From DATAUD01 sp036501665 (GTDB lineage: Bacteria; Verrucomicrobiota; Verrucomicrobiia; Limisphaerales; Palsa-1400), in assembly GCA_036501665.1 (NCBI GenBank), contig DASXZW010000078.1, forward strand, positions 24,567 through 88,566: a DNA stretch of 64,000 bases, in the 5' to 3' direction. Shown here piece by piece: positions 26,964 through 36,111 of the stretch (the stretch's first letter is position 1; every line of letters starts with the position of its first letter). The notes beneath the pieces are model-generated. The model made no database searches. It saw only the letters and a list, made by a program, of their open reading frames with translations, and had not been told where the DNA came from. Both the position numbers and the translations under genes were made by a program.

Positions 26964-27713
26964 ATGCCAAGCCTGCGGCTGGACCAAGCCCTGGTCGAGC
27001 GCGGCCTCTGCCCCAGCCGCGAAAATGCCAAGCGAGCCATTCTCGCGGGCCGTGTGCGGCTCAACGACCGCGTTCCCCTTAAAGCCAGCGACACCGTTAA
27101 GGACGGCGATACGCTAACTCTCGAAACGCCTGACCGCTACGTCAGTCGCGGCGGCCAAAAATTGGAGCATGGGCTTCGGCATTTTTCGCTGGACGTTAAG
27201 GGAATCACCGCAGTCGATATCGGAGCGTCAACAGGAGGATTCACCGACTGCCTGCTCCAACACGGCGCATCAACGGTTTACTCGGTTGATGTCGGAAGCG
27301 GCCAGCTTGCCTGGAAACTTCGGGGCGATCCGCGCGTCAAGGTCATGGAAAAAATGAACGCCCGCTTCCTTACGCGCAAAGATTTCGGCTCGGTTTTTCC
27401 GGGCGCGGATTTGGTAGTCGCGGATTGTTCGTTCATTTCGCTTAAAAAAATACTTCCTCCGGCGGTTGTGTTGTTGAATGATTCAGGCAAAATCCTTGCC
27501 CTGGTCAAACCGCAATTCGAAGCCGGCAAACTCGAAGTCTCGCGAGGTCGCGGTGTGATAACGGACCCGGCGATTCACGCGCGCGTTTTGGGCGAGCTGA
27601 AAAAATTTGTTGATGAAAGCGGTGGCATGAGTTGGGCGGGCGAAACGGAATCGCCGCTGCTGGGGCCTGCGGGCAATAAGGAATTTTTGGTCTTGCTTGA
27701 AAAAAAACTCTAA
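26964..27713 (+). CDS. tlyA: TlyA-type 2'-O-rRNA methyltransferase / haemolysin A family
   Basis: 249 residues. N-terminal S4 RNA-binding domain (LRLDQALVERGLCPSRENAK), then an FtsJ-like methyltransferase: SAM motif VDIGASTGGFTDCLLQ, Asp in YSVDVGSGQLAW, DLVVADCSFISLKKILPP and KPQFEAGK. Such enzymes methylate 16S and/or 23S rRNA cytidines. It overlaps nadK by 17 nt. Confidence 0.94.
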   Translation: MPSLRLDQALVERGLCPSRENAKRAILAGRVRLNDRVPLKASDTVKDGDTLTLETPDRYVSRGGQKLEHGLRHFSLDVKGITAVDIGASTGGFTDCLLQHGASTVYSVDVGSGQLAWKLRGDPRVKVMEKMNARFLTRKDFGSVFPGADLVVADCSFISLKKILPPAVVLLNDSGKILALVKPQFEAGKLEVSRGRGVITDPAIHARVLGELKKFVDESGGMSWAGETESPLLGPAGNKEFLVLLEKKL

Positions 27714-28581
27714 GAAACTGGATCGGATCGGGCTAATCGGAAATTTCGAGAAAGCCTCGAGCCGCGCTGTCGTTGCTGAGGCGGCATCGCTAATCTCGCA
27801 ATCCGGACGCGTTGTCGCGGCGAACGAAGTGACCGCGCGCATGGCGGGATTGAAGTGTGAAATATTTCCGACCCCTGCCGCCCTTGCTGCGCAGGTCGAT
27901 TTGCTCTTGGTGTTCGGAGGGGATGGCACGATGCTCCAAGCCGTGCGGGAAATCGACGGCTCATCCGCGCCGGTGCTCGGCATCAATGTGGGCCGCCTTG
28001 GATTTCTCACGGCAGTGTCTTCGCGAGACCTTGCTTCCGCGATTGATAAACTTTGGCGCGGCGATTTTGTTCTCGAAACCCGGCCCCTGATCGAAGCGAC
28101 CGGCGAATGCGGCGGCCAGCCACTGGCGATGCTCGCGCTCAACGACATTGTCATCAGCCATGGCGCAGTTTCGCGTTTGATTGAACTAAATGTTTCTGTC
28201 AATAAACAACTGCTCACTCGCTATCGAGGTGATGGCCTCATCGTTAGTTCGCCGACGGGTTCCACGGCTTATTCGTTGTCGGCGGGCGGACCGATTATCA
28301 GCCCCGGCGCGGATGTTTTCGTCATTACACCGATTTGCGCGCACGCGTTGTCGAATCGACCGGTAATTCTTAGTCTTAAATCGGTCATTCGCGTTGAATT
28401 ATCGAGCAAGGGCATGGATACGATTATCGCGGCGGATGGGCAATTGCAGGCCAATCTCGGCGCGGGCGACGCCGTCACCATCCGCCGCAGCCGCCGCAAG
28501 GTGAACCTGCTTCATTTGGGCGATACTTCCTTTTTCGAAACAATCAGGCAGAAGCTGCATTGGCGCGGCTCTTCAGTCTAA
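27697..28581 (+). CDS. nadK: NAD kinase
   Basis: 294 residues from a TTG start that overlaps tlyA; no better start lies near the fold. The conserved LLLVFGGDGTMLQAVR holds the catalytic Asp and nucleotide loop, followed by GINVGRLGFLTAV, DGLIVSSPTGSTAYSLSAGGPII and the C-terminal beta region. It phosphorylates NAD to NADP with ATP or polyphosphate. The tlyA-nadK order is common in bacteria. Length is normal. Confidence 0.95.
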   Translation: MKKNSKKLDRIGLIGNFEKASSRAVVAEAASLISQSGRVVAANEVTARMAGLKCEIFPTPAALAAQVDLLLVFGGDGTMLQAVREIDGSSAPVLGINVGRLGFLTAVSSRDLASAIDKLWRGDFVLETRPLIEATGECGGQPLAMLALNDIVISHGAVSRLIELNVSVNKQLLTRYRGDGLIVSSPTGSTAYSLSAGGPIISPGADVFVITPICAHALSNRPVILSLKSVIRVELSSKGMDTIIAADGQLQANLGAGDAVTIRRSRRKVNLLHLGDTSFFETIRQKLHWRGSSV

Positions 28582-28737
28582 CGAATCCTCACTTTTCTCT
28601 ATAAAAACTCGAACTTTGGGCGCATACTTAACGCATCCCAAATTGGATTAAAAATCGAGAGAAAAGAACGTAGTAGAACTTACGGAAGGCAAGACGGAGT
28701 GCTACTTTGTCCCGTCCTCCATATTGGAAACTGACAC

Positions 28738-29001
28738 ATGAGAATAATGACCAATTTATTGTCTGAAACGGTTTGGATCGAAAATGAGCACGGCAACCAG
28801 CTCAAGGTCGAATTGACAAATGAAGGTGGTGAATTATTGGGCAAAATAGTCATTGACAGTATTCCGTATCATGTTTTCTTCGCAAAGCGAGGTGAGATAC
28901 GGCAAGGGAAGGACTGTTTTATCGTTGACCGAGATCGAGATTACGAGCCCAAATCGTCTGCTTCTGGAAGGTATCTTTTAATTGCTCCTTACGCCAAGTA
29001 A
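28738..29001 (+). CDS. Small hypothetical protein upstream of an HNH nuclease
   Basis: 87 residues, not recognised. Predicted beta-rich (TVWIENEHGNQLKVELTNEG; GKIVIDSIPYHVFFAK) with a charged tail (DRDRDYEPKSS). It begins in an ATGA overlap with the stop of a short open frame that has no start of its own (28652-28741), which could be a remnant of a longer upstream gene. It ends 10 nt before the nuclease ATG. Base composition is more AT-rich than the flanking housekeeping genes, hinting at transfer. An immunity or regulatory role toward the nuclease is speculative. Confidence 0.5.
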   Translation: MRIMTNLLSETVWIENEHGNQLKVELTNEGGELLGKIVIDSIPYHVFFAKRGEIRQGKDCFIVDRDRDYEPKSSASGRYLLIAPYAK

Positions 29002-29011
29002 AAATAAATAT

Positions 29012-29821
29012 ATGGGCAAATCTGTCAGGCCGTTGCGGGACGGTGAAGACTGGACGCGCGAGGAAGCCATTTTGGCATTTGACCTCTATTGCCGAATTCC
29101 TTTCAAGAGAACCAAGTCGAATAATCCAGAAGTTATTGCTCTTGCACAGATTTTACAACGAACTCCTGCTTCTGTCGCGAGGAAGCTTGGCAATTTTGGG
29201 GCCTTCGATCCTAATCTGGCGAAGCAGGACATTACCGGACTTACTCACACGAGCAAACTGGATAAAGCCATCTGGCAAGAATTCAATTCTAACTGGAGCG
29301 ACCGAGTGATCGAAGCTGATCGCATCCGTTCGGCGCGGGCAGTCAAATCCTGCTCGACTGCTTGGAAGCAAATCGATTATGAGTATCTTGGGCCAACCGA
29401 ACGAGAAATCAAATCGAAGCAGCGCATTTATCAAGATTTTTTTCGCGCGTCTGTTCTTTCTGGTTACAACCAACGGTGTTGCATTTGCGGAATTCCCCAT
29501 CCGGAAATCTTGACCGCTTGTCATATAGTTCCATGGAGCATTAGGGAAGACACTCGCGTTAATCCTGAGAACGGGCTTTGTTTGTGCGCGTCGCACGATC
29601 GCGCTTTTGATAGGGAACTGATTGCAATTGCACCTGATTATTCAGTCATTCTATGCAAAAGGGTTAAGAAGTCGGACGATGCCGCCTCTAAATTTTTGTT
29701 TTCAGGGATTGAAGGGAAAAGAATTACACTTCCTGATCGTTTCGCTCCGCGCCGAGATTTTCTTAATTGGCGTTTGGACGAATTCCTGAAAAGTGAAAGT
29801 GCGCTGGACCATACTCTATGA
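29012..29821 (+). CDS. HNH endonuclease-family protein
   Basis: 269 residues from the ATG at 29012; a TTG 30 nt earlier is possible. The N-terminal half has a WTREEAILAFDLYCRIPF element and a likely DNA-binding region (QILQRTPASVARKLGNF). The C-terminal half is an HNH domain: CCICGIPHPEILTACHIVPW, then EDTRVNPENGLCLCASHDRAFDR, giving the zinc cysteines and catalytic His/Asn. This architecture occurs in restriction-like and defence-associated nucleases; no methyltransferase is adjacent. Codon use and AT content differ from nadK and the LacI gene, suggesting acquisition. Confidence 0.85.
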   Translation: MGKSVRPLRDGEDWTREEAILAFDLYCRIPFKRTKSNNPEVIALAQILQRTPASVARKLGNFGAFDPNLAKQDITGLTHTSKLDKAIWQEFNSNWSDRVIEADRIRSARAVKSCSTAWKQIDYEYLGPTEREIKSKQRIYQDFFRASVLSGYNQRCCICGIPHPEILTACHIVPWSIREDTRVNPENGLCLCASHDRAFDRELIAIAPDYSVILCKRVKKSDDAASKFLFSGIEGKRITLPDRFAPRRDFLNWRLDEFLKSESALDHTL

Positions 29822-29917
29822 GACATTGCTAGGATCGGAAAAGTCTCTGCACGTTCTTTTCGCCGCGTTGACAACCTACGTTGCCAACCGGATAATCGGC
29901 CAGCTTAAAAGGGATAA

Positions 29918-30928
29918 ATGGTTCGATTAAAAGACATTGCGGCTCAGGCGGGCGTCTCGGTCATGACCGTTTCAAAGGCCTTGCGCGGCGCGCCGGACAT
30001 TTCCGCGCAGACCAAGACCCGCATCCGATTGCTCGCGCAGCAATTGGGTTACGTGCCCGATTCAATGGCGCAAGGCCTTCGCAGCCGAACCACAAAAATG
30101 CTCGGCCTCGTGATCCCGACCGTCGCGAATCCGGTTTTTGCACGCACCGTTTCCGCCATTGAAGAAACAGCGCACGAATGGGGCTGCGACCTGCTGCTGG
30201 GCCATTCTTTGAACTTGCCTGAACGCGAGGACGCTTGCATTCGCCGCCTGATGTCGCGGCGCGTGGATGGATTGCTGGTTGCTCCGGTGTACCGGCTCGC
30301 CCCCAGCGCGGCGATTTACGAGGAAGTGTTGCAAAGGCAAATTCCCACAGTGATCCTCGGCCATCGCGCGCCGTTCTGCTCGCAATTTGCCAACGTCGAG
30401 ACGGACGATGTCATGGGCAGTTATCTGATTACGCGGCATTTGCTCGAACTTGGCCATACGCGCATCGCTTTCCTGTGCGGGCCGAGTGGCGCGCCGTGGG
30501 CTTTGGAGCGGCTTGAAGGTTATCGCCGGGCGTTGCGTGAAGCTCAGATCGAACTGGACGACAAATTGATTTTTAACGCAGGCACCTGGATCGATGATGG
30601 CGAAAAAGCCGCGCTCCAGGCGTTGAATGAGTCCGCCTTAATGACTGCCATTCAGGCCGCCAACGACATGGTGGCGATTGGCGCGGCCAACGTGTTTCTC
30701 AATCAGGGCATCCGAATTCCGCACGACCTTTCCGTCGCGGGTTTTGACAATATTTTGTTGAGCGAACATTTCCGAATTCCCCTCACAACCGCCCGACAGC
30801 CGAAATTGCGCCTCGGGCTGGCGGCAATGGAGATCATGCAAAAACTTCGCCGCGGAGAACGCGCGGAATCACGCCGCCTTTCCACGGAAATCATTGTACG
30901 AGCCAGCACCGCACCCCCGAAGTCGTGA
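29918..30928 (+). CDS. LacI/GalR-family transcriptional regulator
   Basis: 336 residues. N-terminal helix-turn-helix and hinge (RLKDIAAQAGVSVMTVSKAL, then LGYVPDSMAQGLRS), followed by a periplasmic-binding-like sensor domain (LGLVIPTVANPVFARTVSA; SVAGFDNILLSEHFRIPLTT). It binds an unknown sugar-like effector. No sugar gene is adjacent; its targets may be elsewhere. The next gene, an Smr protein, starts 4 nt after its stop, so the two are probably co-transcribed. Confidence 0.94.
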   Translation: MVRLKDIAAQAGVSVMTVSKALRGAPDISAQTKTRIRLLAQQLGYVPDSMAQGLRSRTTKMLGLVIPTVANPVFARTVSAIEETAHEWGCDLLLGHSLNLPEREDACIRRLMSRRVDGLLVAPVYRLAPSAAIYEEVLQRQIPTVILGHRAPFCSQFANVETDDVMGSYLITRHLLELGHTRIAFLCGPSGAPWALERLEGYRRALREAQIELDDKLIFNAGTWIDDGEKAALQALNESALMTAIQAANDMVAIGAANVFLNQGIRIPHDLSVAGFDNILLSEHFRIPLTTARQPKLRLGLAAMEIMQKLRRGERAESRRLSTEIIVRASTAPPKS

Positions 30929-30932
30929 TTTT

Positions 30933-31238
30933 GTGAGCGAATTGCCGGATGGCTCTGCCGATCAGCCGCCAATAATACTTCCTATTGACGGGGTGCTGGA
31001 TTTGCACACGTTCAAGCCGCGAGAAATCGGTCAACTGGTTCGGGATTACCTTGATGAATGTCGGCGACGCGGAATTTCAGAAGTCCGCATCATTCACGGC
31101 AAAGGCATTGGCAATTTGCAGAGGACGGTGCATTCGATCTTAGCGAAACGGGCGGATGTTGTGCATTACGCGTTTGCCAGCGTGACACACGGCGGCATCG
31201 GAGCGACGATTGTGAGGCTTAAGGCCAACGCATCATAA
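30933..31238 (+). CDS. Smr-domain protein (MutS2-type nuclease domain)
   Basis: 101 residues from a GTG start, chosen because it lies just after the LacI stop; a TTG inside LacI is an alternative. Motifs: LDLHTFKPREIGQLVRDYL with the catalytic-type DLH, and VRIIHGKGIGNLQRTVH with HGKG. Stand-alone Smr proteins are nicking or RNA endonucleases. The C-terminal GGIGATIVRL segment is complete. Confidence 0.88.
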   Translation: MSELPDGSADQPPIILPIDGVLDLHTFKPREIGQLVRDYLDECRRRGISEVRIIHGKGIGNLQRTVHSILAKRADVVHYAFASVTHGGIGATIVRLKANAS

Positions 31239-31297
31239 TATAGCGAATTATTCAACTTTTCTTCGTTGCCTAACGAGCAACAAGTGTGGAGGAAAAA

Positions 31298-31386
31298 GGA
31301 GAGGAGAGATTTTGATGTCCTTCCAATGAGAAATGGGAACCTCCTCTCCCCCTGCCCTCTCCTCAAAAAAATTTTGGAGGAGAGGG
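31298..31386. repeat. Tandem and mutually exclusive purine/pyrimidine hairpins
   Basis: GGAGAGGAG at 31298-31306 pairs with CTCCTCTCC at 31341-31349. A second, strong stem pairs 31355-31364 with 31376-31386 (CCCTCTCCTC with GGAGGAGAGGG, one bulge). GAGGAGAG at 31301-31308 can pair instead with CTCTCCTC at 31357-31364. It lies between two convergent genes and may terminate either, or be a dispersed repeat. Confidence 0.6.
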
Positions 31387-31463
31387 AGTAAAAAAACGGA
31401 TAAGCAAAGAAGGTTGCAGTTGCGTGCGCCCCAGTTGCGGCGCTCTCGGCCCGCTCACAAATC

Positions 31464-32066
31464 TTACCGGATGGTGGTGGTGCCCCTGTAAGTGTTTGTC
31501 GCGGGAGCGGTCGTGGGCGGTTCAGGGGCAGGTTCTTCCGCCAGAAAATTATCCAAAACGCTGAGGTAAGCATCCAGCATGGCGCTCCCCTCGCCTCCCG
31601 CGTCTTTCTTCATCGCGCGCAATTGATCCGCGGCGGATTTCGCCTGAGCCCGCAAACCGCTGATATCAATTTTCCCGGTCATCAACCCGCCCATCAGCTC
31701 ATCAAACTTTCCGTTTGCTTCGGGACCGGCATCAGCAAGAAATTGTTTGCGAATTCCGTCAACAAGATTTGTGTGCGCCGCCAATTCGGCCAGAGGCCCC
31801 GAGGCAACTTGTCCGGCTGCGGCGGGAACATTCGCGGCGGCAGCGACTGGACGAATGGCTGTTTTTCCCAGAGTGATCGTCGAAACTTTGCCGCGCGGAA
31901 TCTTGATTTGGCCCAACACGTCGCTTTGCAGGAATACGGTGTCGGCGGACATTGTCATAACAGCGCCGACGTAGCGGTCGCCGTTCAACATCTCGACCTG
32001 GTCAGCACGAAGAAAGAGCGCGGGAACCAATAGAAAAAATCCTAGACACCAGCGAATGGTTATCAT
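31464..32066 (-). CDS. Exported hypothetical protein with small beta domain
   Basis: 200 residues with a signal peptide (IRWCLGFFLLVPALFLRA). The mature N-terminus (DQVEMLNGDRYVGAVMTM, VFLQSDVLGQIKIPRGKV) resembles the short Sm-like or GW-like beta module found before DUF481 and similar domains in Verrucomicrobia. An Ala-rich helical region and a Pro/Thr-rich tail follow. No enzymatic motif is seen; it is probably periplasmic or surface-attached. Confidence 0.65.
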   Translation of the reverse strand: MITIRWCLGFFLLVPALFLRADQVEMLNGDRYVGAVMTMSADTVFLQSDVLGQIKIPRGKVSTITLGKTAIRPVAAAANVPAAAGQVASGPLAELAAHTNLVDGIRKQFLADAGPEANGKFDELMGGLMTGKIDISGLRAQAKSAADQLRAMKKDAGGEGSAMLDAYLSVLDNFLAEEPAPEPPTTAPATNTYRGTTTIR

Positions 32067-32203
32067 GCTGGAATTCTAGCCCAAGTTGTGCCGGCAAGCA
32101 ACTTTCCGGCATCTCGAGGGTAACTTCATAGGGGTTTTCCCTGATTCCGCGCCAGCGTTTTTTCCCCTTGACCGATAATTATTGTAGTATGAATTTTGGG
32201 GAC

Positions 32204-32440
32204 ATGAAAAGCATACTCTTGTGCAGTGTGGCTGTTCTCGCCCTCGCCGGTTGCGCTTCGCAGTCTGATTACCAGAGTTCGTACGCGGGCTACCGCGACT
32301 TGGGGTTCAGCTTCGATTATACTCCGCGACCGGTTCACGGATTGACAGCTTCGGACGTAGCTCCGTTTAACGGCGTCATTCGTCAAGGATCGCCTCAAGC
32401 GCCCTCCGATCCTGACCCTTACAAGTCACTCGCAAAATAG
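32204..32440 (+). CDS. Small putative lipoprotein
   Basis: 78 residues from the ATG at 32204, preceded by TGGGG; an ATG 15 nt earlier is possible. Signal peptide MKSILLCSVAVLALAGC fits a lipobox (LAGC), with the Cys to be lipidated. The mature part is Tyr/Ser-rich (SQSDYQSSYAGYRDLG) and not recognised. It lies 54 nt before uvrB on the same strand. Confidence 0.7.
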   Translation: MKSILLCSVAVLALAGCASQSDYQSSYAGYRDLGFSFDYTPRPVHGLTASDVAPFNGVIRQGSPQAPSDPDPYKSLAK

Positions 32441-32494
32441 GTAAGGGCCAAGGCGGTTTGACAGCCGCTTGGATGCTCCGTACGCTGACGGACA

Positions 32495-34540
32495 ATGTTT
32501 GAATTGTCCGCCCCGTATTCGCCGGCTGGCGATCAGCCGCAAGCCATCGCCAAGCTGACCGAAGGAGTGTTGTCTGGCGCGAAACACCAAACTCTGGTCG
32601 GCGTGACCGGTTCGGGAAAAACCTTCACCGTTGCGAACGTCATCCAACAGACGAGCAAACCGACTCTCGTCATCTCCCATAACAAAACTCTTGCCGCGCA
32701 GCTTTACGCGGAGTTCAAGAGCTTTTTCCCCCGAAACGCTGTCGAGTATTTTGTCAGTTACTTCGATTATTATCAACCAGAGGCTTACATTCCGCGAACC
32801 GACACGTTCATCGAGAAGGACTCCAGCGTGAACGAAGAGATTGAACGGATGCGGCTCTCGACAATGAGTTCGCTCCTTAGCCGCCGCGACGTGATCGTCG
32901 TCGCCAGCGTTTCGTGCATTTACGGCATTGGCAGCAAGGAAAATTACGAGGCGCTCGTGCAGCAAGTTCAAGTAGGAATGCCTCTTTCGCGTGACCAACT
33001 GCTTTGCCGATTCGTCGATTTGCAGTACGCGCGCAACGACGTCGCCTTTGAGCGCGGCCAATTTCGTGTTCGCGGCGATGTTGTGGAACTGCGACCATCC
33101 TGGACCGAGGACGCGCTCCGCATCGAGTTTTTCGGCGATGAAATTGAACGGCTCACTCGCTTCGAACCGTTGACCGGCGAAAAAACCGATTCGCCCCATT
33201 CGATGGTGATTTTTCCGGCAAAACAATTTGTCACGCCGGAACCGATGGTGAAACAGGCCATTTTGAATATTCGCGAAGAACTCGGCGGACGGATCGCGTG
33301 GTTCGAGAAGCGCGGCAAATTGATCGAGGCTCAGCGAATCAAAATGCGTACGGAGTACGATCTTGAGATGATGGAGGAAATGGGTTTCTGCTCCGGTATT
33401 GAGAATTATTCGCGCCATCTCGCCGGTCGCCCGGCGGGTTCGCGTCCCGGCACGCTGCTTGATTTCTTTCCCGACGACTACCTGTTGATCGTCGATGAAT
33501 CTCATGCGACAATTCCACAGATCGGTGGAATGTATGCCGGCGACAAATCGCGAAAAACAGTTTTGGTCGAGCACGGTTTCCGACTTCCAAGCGCCTTGGA
33601 TAATCGGCCTTTGAACTTCGAGGAATTCCAGTCACTGCAAAAACAGACCATCTACGTCAGCGCTACTCCGCAACAGGAAGAATTAACATGGTCGCAAGGC
33701 CGCGCTATCGAGCAGATCGTCCGTCCCACCGGTTTGATCGACCCGAAAATTACGATCAAACCGCTGGAGGGACAAATTGACGATCTGCTTGAAGAAGTGC
33801 GCAAACGAGCGGATGCCAAGGAACGAACGCTCGTGACAACGCTCACGAAGCGCTCCGCCGAAGAATTGACCGATTATCTGCGCGACCTCGGCGTGAGCGT
33901 GCGCTATCTCCACAGCGAAATCGACGCCATCGAGCGGGTCGAAGTTTTGCGGGCTTTGCGTAAAGGGGAATTTGACGTGCTTGTAGGAATTAACCTGTTG
34001 CGCGAAGGATTGGATTTGCCGGAAGTCTCGCTCGTTGCCGTCCTCGATGCCGACAAGGAAGGTTTTCTCCGCAGCGCGACAAGCCTGATTCAGACCGCCG
34101 GACGCGCCGCGCGCCATCTTCACGGCGAAGTTATACTTTATGCAAGTGTGATGACGCAGAGCATCCAGAAATTTCTGGCGGTCTCCGAATATCGGCGTCA
34201 ACGGCAGCTCGCGTACAATCTGGAGCACAACATCACTCCCACCAGTGTCAGCCGCGCAGTCGAGGACAGTCTTGCGGTTTATCAAAGCACACGACGGAAA
34301 GCCGCGATGCTATTGGGCGAATCCAGCGAGAATTTCGACGTGGCAGAAACGTTGCGTGGATTGCAGGCCGAAATGGTGGAAGCCTCGAACAACCTGGAGT
34401 TCGAGAAAGCCGCCCTGCTCCGTGACCAAATCCGCGAACTCAAGAGGCAATTTGGCGATCCGACTAGCGCGACTCCAAATCAACAAGTCAGTTACGGTCG
34501 AGGAAAACGCGGAAAAAAACAGCGAGCCAGAACAGTTTAG
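32495..34540 (+). CDS. uvrB: Excinuclease ABC subunit B
   Basis: 681 residues, normal for UvrB. Walker A in VGVTGSGKTFTVANV, YFVSYFDYYQPEAYIP (beta-hairpin region that inserts between the strands), LIVDESHATIPQIGGM, and helicase motifs VGINLLREGLDLPEVSLV and QTAGRAARH. The C-terminal UvrB/UvrC-interacting coiled coil is EASNNLEFEKAALLRDQIREL. It verifies DNA lesions in nucleotide excision repair and recruits UvrC. No uvrA or uvrC lies in the window. Confidence 0.98.
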   Translation: MFELSAPYSPAGDQPQAIAKLTEGVLSGAKHQTLVGVTGSGKTFTVANVIQQTSKPTLVISHNKTLAAQLYAEFKSFFPRNAVEYFVSYFDYYQPEAYIPRTDTFIEKDSSVNEEIERMRLSTMSSLLSRRDVIVVASVSCIYGIGSKENYEALVQQVQVGMPLSRDQLLCRFVDLQYARNDVAFERGQFRVRGDVVELRPSWTEDALRIEFFGDEIERLTRFEPLTGEKTDSPHSMVIFPAKQFVTPEPMVKQAILNIREELGGRIAWFEKRGKLIEAQRIKMRTEYDLEMMEEMGFCSGIENYSRHLAGRPAGSRPGTLLDFFPDDYLLIVDESHATIPQIGGMYAGDKSRKTVLVEHGFRLPSALDNRPLNFEEFQSLQKQTIYVSATPQQEELTWSQGRAIEQIVRPTGLIDPKITIKPLEGQIDDLLEEVRKRADAKERTLVTTLTKRSAEELTDYLRDLGVSVRYLHSEIDAIERVEVLRALRKGEFDVLVGINLLREGLDLPEVSLVAVLDADKEGFLRSATSLIQTAGRAARHLHGEVILYASVMTQSIQKFLAVSEYRRQRQLAYNLEHNITPTSVSRAVEDSLAVYQSTRRKAAMLLGESSENFDVAETLRGLQAEMVEASNNLEFEKAALLRDQIRELKRQFGDPTSATPNQQVSYGRGKRGKKQRARTV

Positions 34541-34629
34541 GTTGGCGATTTCGATCAAATCTATCCGCATAAATGTTGCAGACAAAACGGTGACAAGTCT
34601 GCCCCATGTACTGTATTACCAACGGCGCG

Positions 34630-36015
34630 ATGATAAAAAGCCAATCATCAGCCCGTCGCGGCATAGTTGCGGCAACCATGGCCGTTGCGTTTTACGGCGC
34701 GGCGCCCGGGGCTCTTGAAGCGCAAGATTCAAATTCGCAAAATCAATCCGCTCCCGCTCCGCAAACCACCAATATAGTTTCGACTCCGCAAAATCAGCGT
34801 TTTAACTGGCATGTGCAGAATACGGATATCGTCCAAGCCGATCCGGGATTTTCATCAAAGTATTCAGGTCCCGCCAGTTTGAGCAGTGGCGGGGAAACCA
34901 GGGAAACGGTTTCATTGGATTTATTCCTCGGACTTCGCTTGTGGACCGGCGCGGAATTTCATGTTGACGGCCTTGTCTGGCAAGGATTTGGCCTCAGCAA
35001 GACTGAAGGAATCGAGGCTTTCCCGAACGGCGAAGCTTACCGCCTGGGCACAAAAGTTCCCAACATCGCATTGGCGCGGGCATTCATCCGGCAAACCTTT
35101 AACCTCGGCGGCGAATCGGAAAGCATTCCTGACGATCAACTGACGCTGGCGGGCAAACAAGATATTTCCCGGATCACCATCACATTGGGCGAATTAAGCA
35201 CAATCGATGTTTTTGACAACAATACTTATGCCCACGACCCCCGCACACAATTCATGAATTGGGCTTTGGTCGGAAACGAAGCCTGGGATTACCCCGCTGA
35301 CAGCATCGGTTACACCTCCGGCATCACCATTGAATTGAATCAGCCAAAGTGGGCACTTCGGTATGGATTCTTCCAGGTCCCGCGCGTTTCCAACGGCATG
35401 GCCATCGACGGGCGCTATTTCGTGGCATGGGGCATGGTTACGGAACTGGAGCGGCGCTGGGCAATTAAGAATCACCCGGGAGTAATCCGGTTGTTGACTT
35501 ATCTCAATGAGGCCCACATGGGTTCCTACGAGGACGCGCTTTCCGCCTCCGGCCTGGACATTACGCAATCCCGCGCGGACCGTGTCAAATATGGTTTTTG
35601 CCTGAATTGGGAACAGGAAATTATTACCAATATCGGCCTTTTTTCTCGCGTCGGCTGGAGTGACGGCCACACCGAAGCCTGGATGTATTCCGACGTCGAT
35701 CAATCGGCCTCAGCAGGCACAAGCATCAAAGGCGGATTCTGGCATCGACCAAACGACACTGTTGGCTTGGCGGGTGTGATCAACGGAATTTCCCGTGAGC
35801 ATAAGGAATTTCTCGAAGCTGGCGGCGTCGGAATTCTTGCGGGCGACGGTGCGCTCAATTACGGATTGGAGCGGACAATGGAAACTTATTACGATTGCGC
35901 GATTCTGGAAAACCTCCACGCTTCGCTGGATTATCAACTCGTGATCAACCCTGCTTTCAACAAAGATCGCGGCCCTGTCTCCATTTTCGGCGCGCGCCTT
36001 CATTGGGAATACTAA
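34630..36015 (+). CDS. OprB-family carbohydrate-selective porin
   Basis: 461 residues from the ATG at 34630; an in-frame ATG at 34606 would give a longer n-region. The signal peptide (ARRGIVAATMAVAFYGAAPG) is followed by outer-membrane beta-barrel sequence with the OprB traits: LDLFLGLRLWTGAEFHVDG, the FNLGGESE region, ITITLGELSTIDVFDNN and a C-terminal aromatic residue (HWEY) favouring outer-membrane assembly. OprB porins admit sugars. No sugar operon is adjacent. Confidence 0.9.
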   Translation: MIKSQSSARRGIVAATMAVAFYGAAPGALEAQDSNSQNQSAPAPQTTNIVSTPQNQRFNWHVQNTDIVQADPGFSSKYSGPASLSSGGETRETVSLDLFLGLRLWTGAEFHVDGLVWQGFGLSKTEGIEAFPNGEAYRLGTKVPNIALARAFIRQTFNLGGESESIPDDQLTLAGKQDISRITITLGELSTIDVFDNNTYAHDPRTQFMNWALVGNEAWDYPADSIGYTSGITIELNQPKWALRYGFFQVPRVSNGMAIDGRYFVAWGMVTELERRWAIKNHPGVIRLLTYLNEAHMGSYEDALSASGLDITQSRADRVKYGFCLNWEQEIITNIGLFSRVGWSDGHTEAWMYSDVDQSASAGTSIKGGFWHRPNDTVGLAGVINGISREHKEFLEAGGVGILAGDGALNYGLERTMETYYDCAILENLHASLDYQLVINPAFNKDRGPVSIFGARLHWEY

Positions 36016-36111
36016 CCAATTTGTAGCGCCGCGCTGGCCTCTCCTTGGGAAATTGCATTGCCGTCAAACTTCATTATTCTGGCTTAGTTACGCGGCTAAC
36101 CGCGAGACAAA

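Noticed and set aside
25726..26970. 414-codon open frame antisense to the second PilT gene
   Set aside because: The sense strand has all PilT motifs; the antisense product lacks a fold pattern or start signals.
28738..29821. Restriction-modification system around the HNH nuclease
   Set aside because: No methyltransferase or specificity subunit gene is adjacent.
32426..33574. 382-codon open frame antisense to uvrB
   Set aside because: It covers uvrB motifs and has no protein family features.
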